DNA from: Sphingomonadaceae bacterium
GTDB lineage: Bacteria > Pseudomonadota > Alphaproteobacteria > Sphingomonadales > Sphingomonadaceae
DNA: 42,514 nt
Direction: 5' to 3'
Assembly: GCA_009926135.1 (NCBI GenBank)
Contig: RFPL01000019.1
Location: forward strand, 1-42,514
Numbering within the stretch: the stretch's first letter is position 1; the number at the start of each line of letters is the position of its first letter. A model generated the notes under the pieces. It did no database searches. It had not been told where the DNA came from and worked only from the letters and a program-made list of their open reading frames with translations. Positions 38,759-42,514 of this stretch are shown piece by piece. A program made the position numbers and the translations under genes.

Positions 38759-39138
38759 CCGGCATCCTCCAGTGCGGCTTTGAACTGAGCCCAGAGGTGT
38801 CCGCGAGTTTGCGGACCGCCAATGCTGGCGACGTAGGGGTTGAGGATGAAGTAATGACTGCCGCTTTGCCGGTCATAGACCTTGACCAGGACGGCGTGTT
38901 TACGCAGCCGGCTGATGGAACCAATGCAGACGGTGTGCGCCATTTCCAGCTGTTCAGCCAGAGCAAGCGCAGTGACACGCACCTTGCCGGTGCGATCCAT
39001 GCGGCTGATCATCGCCAACAACACGCTGATGTCACGGTGCTGAAGGTCGCGCCTGGCGAGAGCTGCGAGAAGGCCCTCCAGGTCTTGAGCCTGATGCACC
39101 ATCACGAAACGATCCGCTTCATCGAAATAGCCTGACAT
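38755..39138 (-). CDS. RepL/MarR-like winged-helix protein
   Basis: The ATG at 39138 gives 127 residues. A TTG at 39147 would add three. Residues of about 38-95 (DISVLLAMISRMDRTGKVRVTALALAEQLEMAHTVCIGSISRLRKHAVLVKV) form a winged helix resembling plasmid RepL initiators and related phage proteins. The wing is YDRQSGSHYFILNPYVAS. It could be a transcription regulator of the minus-strand packaging unit or a replication initiator, which would matter because no polymerase is encoded. It heads the operon 39138-36630. A CCTAGGAAA operator-like site lies about 45 bases upstream. Confidence 0.65.
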   Translation of the reverse strand: MSGYFDEADRFVMVHQAQDLEGLLAALARRDLQHRDISVLLAMISRMDRTGKVRVTALALAEQLEMAHTVCIGSISRLRKHAVLVKVYDRQSGSHYFILNPYVASIGGPQTRGHLWAQFKAALEDAG

Positions 39139-39182
39139 GAAGAACAACGAGGCTTTGTTATGGGGAACAGAGCTATCTCACC

Positions 39183-39191
39183 CCTAGGAAA
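39183..39191. promoter_or_regulatory. CCTAGGAAA operator-like site
   Basis: This is the exact reverse complement of TTTCCTAGG in the double operator candidate at 1163-1182. It is about 45 bases upstream of the winged-helix gene start at 39138 (minus), roughly where the -35 region of its promoter would be. A partial copy, TAGGAAA, follows at 39218. Confidence 0.45.
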
Positions 39192-39432
39192 TCCCTACGA
39201 CATTCCTGCGACTGGCATAGGAAAGACGCATGGGACACAAAATGCTGAAACCAGTCATAGCAAGGGGAGTGCTATTTACCCTGTTGAGGGTGGCCACAAC
39301 ATAGCCCCCACCTCATGTCAGTCCACCACTCACCCATCTGACGCGCCCTCTAGATTCTCTATTCAGGGAAGAAATAATCCATAACCAGACAGCGGCCCAT
39401 TCACACCCACCCCGCCTGCAGGGCCCTCCACT

Positions 39433-39447
39433 GCAACACCCCTGCAG
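39433..39447 (+). promoter_or_regulatory. dyad element I, twin of element A
   Basis: GCAACACCCCTGCAG is identical to the reverse complement of element A at 2931-2945. An extra CTGCAGGG stands 19 bases upstream (39415-39422). It touches an ATG at 39448 whose frame is doubtful. A role as origin-proximal or early promoter element is possible. Confidence 0.55.
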
Positions 39448-39970
39448 ATGCCCTCACAAGGCCCTTCCGTTGGGGTGGGTGCCCACTCACACCTGACTCG
39501 CCTCACGGGCGTGTTCCTGGCTCTCCTGGCCCCCTCTCCTGCCATCCTGCAGACCTGGCCCGACCCGCGCAATTCGCCCCTTTTCGTTTTTCCCGTTTTT
39601 GGGTCGCGCGATCTGGTGGTGTCCCCAGCGCTGGGCGCCGCCGCTCCCCCCCCTGCGGGGGGCCCGCCTGCCCTGCCGGGCCGGCCTGATCCGCCTGCGG
39701 CGCCGATACGGGCCCGATCGGCAGCGGGCGAGCCGGGGCCCTGCCAGTACCTGCCCGCGGTGCGGATTGGGAATCCGCTCCGGGCCGGGTCGTGGCCCTG
39801 GGGCAGGGCGAGGCATGCACCGGCCGGGGCTGGCCCGAGACTGCCGCCGGTTGGATTGTTACGTTTTATTTCAGGTACGCCCACCCTCGACGACATCGGC
39901 GGCAGCCGCCCCACATGAAGCCCAGACTGGCGGGAGTCCTGCATCCCTGAAGCGAGGGGGGCGGGGCTGT

Positions 39971-39984
39971 CACCACCTACCACC
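39971..39984 (+). repeat. G-free leader repeat
   Basis: This exact CACCACCTACCACC precedes the ATG at 40001 by 16 bases. It is the only copy followed by a clear Shine-Dalgarno sequence (AAGGAG, 39988-39993). Confidence 0.85.
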
Positions 39985-40000
39985 ACCAAGGAGAGAACCG

Positions 40001-40357
40001 ATGACGACACACACGACACACACGCAGGCGCACCCGGTAGAGCTGGCACTGGTTGCCGGGCTGGCGGTTGCGTTGGCGGTCCGGGAGCTGATTGCGGCTG
40101 CCGTGGCACTGGCCGGCGCGGCTGCCGGCTGGCGGGCCCCTGGGGCTCGAGCTCGAGCGGCTGCCGTGGCACCTGCCGCACCTGCTGCAGCCGTGGCACC
40201 GATGGCGCCGGCTGTGCATCCGATCGGAGAGCGGCTGGCGATGTATGGCCAGCTGCGGGTCCGGGAGCTGCGCGCGATTGCGCGGGCTGCCGGTCACCGC
40301 GAGTTGGCCCGTAGCGGTCGCCGGCTGGAGCTGCTGACAGCACTGGGAGCGATCTGA
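40001..40357 (+). CDS. membrane-anchored SAP/Rho-N-like protein, 118 aa
   Basis: The protein begins with a Thr/His-rich head (MTTHTTHTQAHPVE). A hydrophobic Ala/Leu/Val segment follows (about 16-45, LALVAGLAVALAVRELIAAA), likely membrane-spanning, then an Ala/Pro linker (about 48-75). The C-terminal 35 residues (QLRVRELRAIARAAGHRELA, SGRRLELLTALGAI) form the helix-extended-helix of SAP or Rho N-terminal domains, which bind nucleic acid. A membrane anchor plus a nucleic-acid-binding tip is an unusual pair. The start has AAGGAG. The gene is coupled by TGATG to the next. Confidence 0.6.
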   Translation: MTTHTTHTQAHPVELALVAGLAVALAVRELIAAAVALAGAAAGWRAPGARARAAAVAPAAPAAAVAPMAPAVHPIGERLAMYGQLRVRELRAIARAAGHRELARSGRRLELLTALGAI

Positions 40358-40485
40358 TGCGCGCGATCGCCGCGGCCGTGCCGGTCCTGCTGTTGCTGGG
40401 CTGGCTGGCCACTGTTCACCACGTCTACGGGCCGGCGGTCCTGCCGCCGACTCAGGCGATGCCCGATCAGTTCCCGGGCCCATGA
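40357..40485 (+). CDS. tiny membrane or secreted peptide, 42 aa
   Basis: This 42-residue frame starts at the TGATG overlap (MRAIAAAVPVLLLLGWLATV). It has a basic N-terminus and a strong hydrophobic core, like a signal anchor, and ends in a Pro-rich polar tail (GPAVLPPTQAMPDQFPGP). Its stop overlaps the next ATG (ATGA at 40482-40485). The overlaps on both sides make it likely to be real. The function is unknown. Confidence 0.55.
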   Translation: MRAIAAAVPVLLLLGWLATVHHVYGPAVLPPTQAMPDQFPGP

Positions 40486-40661
40486 CGCGCCACCGATACC
40501 GACAGGAGGCTCTGAGCCTCGAGGGGGCCAGCCCCCGCGAATACGACCCACAGGGCCTGCAACTGGCCGGCCCGGAGCAGGGCTGGCTGGCCCTCGACGG
40601 CGGGGCCCTGGGGCCTCTGTTCAACACCGACACCACCTACCACCCGAACACCGATGACTGA
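40482..40661 (+). CDS. hypothetical protein, 59 aa
   Basis: The frame starts at an ATGA overlap: MTRHRYRQEALSLEGASPRE, then YDPQGLQLAGPEQGWLALDG. It is a short acidic protein with no recognised family. Its last codons (TDTTYHPNTDD) run through the G-free leader repeat of the next gene and overlap that gene's ATG by 8 bases. The leader therefore is not always untranslated. Confidence 0.5.
   Translation: MTRHRYRQEALSLEGASPREYDPQGLQLAGPEQGWLALDGGALGPLFNTDTTYHPNTDD
40631..40644 (+). repeat. G-free leader repeat inside a gene end
   Basis: This exact CACCACCTACCACC is 9 bases before the ATG at 40654. It is read in frame by the preceding small gene as Thr-Thr-Tyr-His. A short GGCC-CTGG-GGCC stem lies about 20 bases upstream. 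Confidence 0.8.
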
Positions 40662-41052
40662 CACCACCACCACCACCACCGACGCGCCGCAGCTGATCGC
40701 GGGCGCTGATCTGGCCCTTGTGCTCGAGGCAGTCGAGCAACACGAGACAGCGCGCGCGGCGCTGCTGTTTGGCCTCGAGGCTGGAACGCTGCAGATCGCC
40801 CACACCGGGCCCGGGCTGCCGCGGCCGGCCTACTGCAAAGCCGGCGGGGAGATCGACCGCACCATGCCAGGCGGCCGGGGGCAGGAGCTGCTGACGCTGG
40901 CCCTGTCGCGCGCCGCGGGGCGCTGGTCGGCAATGGGCCACGGCGACGACATGGCCGACTGTTGGCGACTGGTTGCACGGCTGCGCGCCGGAGCGCTGCA
41001 GCTGATCGGCAACCACACCGCCGCTGACATCGAGCGCTGGAACTGCTGGTAA
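40654..41052 (+). CDS. hypothetical protein, 132 aa
   Basis: The start is an ATG after the leader repeat. A Thr run (TDTTTTTTDAP) is followed by a largely helical protein (LIAGADLALVLEAVEQHETARAALLFGLEAG) and an Arg/Ala-rich half (GRGQELLTLALSRAAGRWSA, DMADCWRLVARLRAGALQLIG). No family is recognised. The run of ACC codons makes the 5' end of the gene as C/A-rich as the leader itself. It is followed by the 23-base repeat and stem-loop at 41058. Confidence 0.6.
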   Translation: MTDTTTTTTDAPQLIAGADLALVLEAVEQHETARAALLFGLEAGTLQIAHTGPGLPRPAYCKAGGEIDRTMPGGRGQELLTLALSRAAGRWSAMGHGDDMADCWRLVARLRAGALQLIGNHTAADIERWNCW

Positions 41053-41057
41053 CGGCA

Positions 41058-41107
41058 GCCGCGGCCCGGCCGGAGCCGCACCCAATCCGGCCGCACCACC
41101 TACCACC
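41058..41107 (+). repeat. repeat R2: stem-loop plus G-free leader (intact copy)
   Basis: A 23-base block (41058-41080) identical to the last 23 bases of the window is followed by AATCCGGCCG and CACCACCTACCACC (41094-41107), as at the window start. CGGCCGG (41067-41073) and CCGGCCG (41087-41093) form a perfect 7-bp stem that touches the leader. The ATG at 41121 follows 13 bases later. Confidence 0.85.
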
Positions 41108-41120
41108 ACCACCCAGACCC

Positions 41121-41318
41121 ATGACCTATTCGATTGTTCGGAACTACTTCAACAAGCCCGGCCGGGGCCGGGTCATTGCCCGGGGGCTGACCCTCGAGGA
41201 GGCGCAAGCCCACTGCAGCAACCCCGAAACGAGCAGCAGCACAGCCACGAGCGCCACCGCCAAAGCGAGAACGCGACGGATGGGCCCGTGGTTCGACAGC
41301 TTCACCGACAGGCGCTGA
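41121..41318 (+). CDS. conserved small phage protein (GLTLEEAQAHC family), 65 aa
   Basis: The sequence MTYSIVRNYFNKPGRGRVIA, RGLTLEEAQAHCSNPETSSST, and GPWFDSFTD follows a pattern I know from many small proteins in actinobacteriophages and other phages (GLTLEEAQAHCxxPETSSxT ... GPWFD). Its function is unknown there too. Length is normal for the group. It follows leader repeat R2, and its TGA is the second to fourth base of the 60-bp repeat R1. Confidence 0.75.
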   Translation: MTYSIVRNYFNKPGRGRVIARGLTLEEAQAHCSNPETSSSTATSATAKARTRRMGPWFDSFTDRR

Positions 41319-41374
41319 CGACAGCACCGAGCCCCTGGGCCTCGCCCGCGGGCTCCCTGCTGCCCTCTGGCAGC
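41315..41374 (+). repeat. 60-bp direct repeat R1, copy 1
   Basis: This is identical over 60 bases to 41948-42007. It begins with the stop codon of the preceding gene, then carries two stem-loops, GAGCCC (41329-41334)/GGGCTC (41350-41355) and GCTGCC-CTCT-GGCAGC (41359-41374). It runs straight into a G-free leader. It probably ends one small transcript and begins the next. Confidence 0.9.
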
Positions 41375-41375
41375 T

Positions 41376-41389
41376 CACCACCTACCACC
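41376..41389 (+). repeat. G-free leader repeat
   Basis: This exact CACCACCTACCACC lies one base after repeat R1 copy 1 and 11 bases before the ATG at 41401. The intervening bases are also G-poor (ACCACCGCACC). Confidence 0.85.
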
Positions 41390-41400
41390 ACCACCGCACC

Positions 41401-41706
41401 ATGTGGAACCCTGCCCACAGACAAGACGACCCGGCCGCGCTGCCGGTTCACACCGTGCCGGCCCGCTGGGGGAGCCGGCCGGACCCTGCCGGCACATGGC
41501 GCGGCTACGCGCCCGATTGGCACGTTCTGGTTGTTGTGCCCGACCCGACCGATCGCAGCTACCCGTTCTGGGTTTATGGCTGGCTGCCGGCCCGTGACAC
41601 CACCGACGGAGCGCCCGCCGGCGAGCCGTTCCTCTGGAAAACGGCCGACCTGAGCTGCGCCCGGTACGACCTCACCGAGGCCGTAGCACTTCCAGCGGGG
41701 GCCTGA
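41401..41706 (+). CDS. hypothetical protein, 101 aa
   Basis: The protein begins MWNPAHRQDDPAALPVHTVP. It has a beta-rich aromatic centre (DWHVLVVVPDPTDRSYPFWVYGW) and ends SCARYDLTEAVALPAGA. A small beta-barrel or sandwich is likely. No family is recognised. Upstream are repeat R1 and a leader repeat. The next gene begins 3 bases after its stop. Confidence 0.55.
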   Translation: MWNPAHRQDDPAALPVHTVPARWGSRPDPAGTWRGYAPDWHVLVVVPDPTDRSYPFWVYGWLPARDTTDGAPAGEPFLWKTADLSCARYDLTEAVALPAGA

Positions 41707-41708
41707 TC

Positions 41709-41951
41709 GTGGACAGCCTCGAGCGGGCCATGCGGCCGAACCCATGGCCGGGCCACCCGAACGCCTATCCGTGCCCGTGGGGGTGCAACGGCACCGGAAC
41801 CATGCCGTGGTTCGCCCACATCCAAGGCGGGGTGTGCTTCAGCTGCCACGGCAACGGCTGGATTCTCGGCAAGGGCTCACCACCACGGCGGGCCACCACG
41901 CAACCGGGCCGGCGATGGCGCCGCGATGGCGCCCGGATCATCCAGGCCTGA
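41709..41951 (+). CDS. DnaJ-like zinc-finger small protein, 80 aa
   Basis: A GTG start gives MDSLERAMRPNPWPGHPNAY. Two Cys motifs follow, CPWGCNGTG and CFSCHGNGW, similar to the CxxCxGxG repeats in the zinc region of DnaJ. The pair would bind one zinc ion. The C-terminus is basic (PPRRATTQPGRRWRRDGARI), which suggests nucleic-acid contact. Its TGA is contained in the start of repeat R1 copy 2. It is closely spaced after the preceding gene. The function is unknown. Confidence 0.6.
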   Translation: MDSLERAMRPNPWPGHPNAYPCPWGCNGTGTMPWFAHIQGGVCFSCHGNGWILGKGSPPRRATTQPGRRWRRDGARIIQA

Positions 41952-42007
41952 CGACAGCACCGAGCCCCTGGGCCTCGCCCGCGGGCTCCCTGCTGCCCTC
42001 TGGCAGC
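41948..42007 (+). repeat. 60-bp direct repeat R1, copy 2
   Basis: This is a perfect second copy of 41315-41374, again starting at the stop codon of the gene before it and carrying the same two stem-loops. The flanks differ (TCACC versus GACC), so the duplicated block is just the 60 bases plus the shared leader core. Confidence 0.9.
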
Positions 42008-42008
42008 G

Positions 42009-42021
42009 ACCACCTACCACC
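42009..42021 (+). repeat. G-free leader repeat (13 of 14 bases)
   Basis: ACCACCTACCACC, with G instead of the first C of the 14-mer, follows repeat R1 copy 2 and lies 8 bases before the ATG at 42030. Confidence 0.8.
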
Positions 42022-42029
42022 CACCACAA

Positions 42030-42488
42030 ATGACGATCACCCACGTTTTCTGGAGCCCAACCAAGACCCGAACGATCGACGCAGAACACCCGACCACCGG
42101 CCGCGGCGCCTACTCAGGCCTGACCCTGCAGGAGCTCAACACCCGGGAGGGGGTGACCCTGCAGCGGATGACATGCGAAGAGGCCTATCAGCTGCAGACG
42201 GAAGCCGACCGGGCCCGCTACTGCACCGGAGCCGACGAGGTGACAGCCGAACGGGCAGACGATGCGCTGTGCTGCCTGCCGCCTTACCGCTGGACCCGAA
42301 CAGCCGGTGTCGCCGCTACCAGCTGGGAAGCGTTCGCCATTGGCGAGCCTCTGACCGATCGCCTGCGGACGTGGTTCGTTCGGCTGGGGCGTCGCTGGTT
42401 TGAGCTGATCGAGGATCGCGCGATCGACTACGCCGACCTGATCGACGCCGTGAAGGCGAGCCCCGCATTTCACCGCGCGGAGGCCTGA
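42030..42488 (+). CDS. hypothetical protein, 152 aa
   Basis: The protein begins MTITHVFWSPTKTRTIDAEH. It has a segment similar in style to the small-phage-protein motif (YSGLTLQELNTREGVTLQRM, CEEAYQLQTEADRARYC) and a basic helical C-terminal half (DRLRTWFVRLGRRWFELIED). No family is recognised. It is the last gene before the window end. Its stop is 3 bases before repeat R2 copy 2, so on a circle the next gene is the one at 34. Confidence 0.6.
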   Translation: MTITHVFWSPTKTRTIDAEHPTTGRGAYSGLTLQELNTREGVTLQRMTCEEAYQLQTEADRARYCTGADEVTAERADDALCCLPPYRWTRTAGVAATSWEAFAIGEPLTDRLRTWFVRLGRRWFELIEDRAIDYADLIDAVKASPAFHRAEA

Positions 42489-42491
42489 ACC

Positions 42492-42514
42492 GCCGCGGCC
42501 CGGCCGGAGCCGCA
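42492..42514 (+). repeat. repeat R2, left part, cut by the window end
   Basis: These 23 bases equal 41058-41080. Joined to positions 1-26 they rebuild the R2 stem-loop and leader, with two C instead of three at the joint. This supports a circular or head-to-tail molecule. Confidence 0.8.

Larger units (their letters stand above)
39139..39970. other. long intergenic control region
   Basis: I see no convincing gene in these 832 bases. The part next to the regulator gene (about 39139-39400) is clearly AT-richer than its surroundings and holds CCTAGGAAA (39183-39191) and TAGGAAA (39218-39224). Dyad element I is at 39433-39447. Further on are a G/C hairpin (about 39645-39665) and an AT-rich island (about 39855-39875). 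Divergent promoters for the minus packaging unit and the plus early arm must lie here or nearby. An origin of replication is also possible. Two long frames, 39448-39918 plus and 39363-40412 minus, look like chance open frames in GC-rich DNA. Confidence 0.5.

Noticed and set aside
38455..39135. 226-residue plus-strand frame after the leader repeat at 38431
   Set aside because: It is antisense to two genes joined by an ATGA overlap, one with a clear winged helix. The predicted product is low-complexity.
39448..39918. 156-residue plus-strand frame starting right at dyad element I
   Set aside because: The product is a Pro/Ala/Gly/Arg-rich string with no domain, like other chance frames here. The ATG next to the dyad is interesting but not enough.
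40363..40370. HIP1 octamer GCGATCGC as evidence of cyanobacterial origin
   Set aside because: I noticed one clear copy but did not count systematically, and the octamer is often depleted in cyanophages, so it neither supports nor excludes the host.
39363..40412. 349-residue minus-strand frame across the control region
   Set aside because: It overlaps better-supported plus-strand genes, has extreme Pro/Ala/Arg composition and no motif.
41094..42021. CRISPR-like array from the repeated leaders
   Set aside because: Spacing is irregular (hundreds of bases), genes lie between copies, and the repeat is only 14 bases long.

Overview
The window looks like one complete, circularly closing genome of a temperate T7-like podovirus, or the same unit cut from a concatemer. 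The GC content is high. The evidence for the phage type is a T7-type single-subunit RNA polymerase, a T7-order virion module (gp7.3-like proteins, portal, scaffold, capsid, two tail-tube proteins, internal virion proteins, tail fibre), a T7 gp19-like terminase and a tyrosine integrase. A piece of tRNA-Leu(UAA) lies just downstream of the integrase, the arrangement described for cyanophage P-SSP7. A GC-rich picocyanobacterial host (Synechococcus/Cyanobium type) is therefore my best guess, but no host gene proves it. The last 23 bases and first 26 bases together rebuild, with one C missing, a repeat present intact at 41058-41107. This is the main sign of circularity.

Layout. (1) 39.97 kb to the end, continuing through position 1 to 2.5 kb: many small genes of mostly unknown role, two winged-helix proteins and the integrase. 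Most isolated genes here are preceded by the G-free leader CACCACCTACCACC, often abutting a stem-loop. (2) 2.5-3.0 kb: integrase terminator, putative integrase arm sites, and attP with a tRNA-Leu 5' half. (3) 3.0-9.6 kb: RNA polymerase, gp2.5-like SSB, RusA-like resolvase, a zinc-ribbon protein, several small genes and a 5'-3' exonuclease. No DNA polymerase, primase or helicase is recognisable anywhere. (4) 9.6-35.6 kb, plus strand: virion and lysis genes, mostly coupled by ATGA/TGATG overlaps. They include a 1665-residue polyvalent-type protein with a ParB-like motif and a zinc-metallopeptidase motif. (5) 35.6-39.1 kb, minus strand: C39-like lysin, large terminase, a small unknown protein and a winged-helix protein. 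A plus-strand small-terminase candidate is nested among them. (6) 39.14-39.97 kb: a long non-coding control region.

Working model. Two repeated element families divide the genome. The G-free leader marks the early/lysogeny arm. A dyad, TGCA-N4-TGCA (exact 11-mer CACCCCTGCAG in seven copies, counting both strands), marks the heads of the RNA polymerase, SSB, capsid, tail-tube, fibre, lysis and packaging units. The dyads could be phage RNA polymerase promoters, repressor sites or 5' RNA hairpins. A third family, CCTAGGA palindromes, sits at two regulatory-gene promoters. Integration at attP would place the RNA polymerase gene directly behind the host tRNA-Leu promoter, which could link lysogeny to phage transcription.
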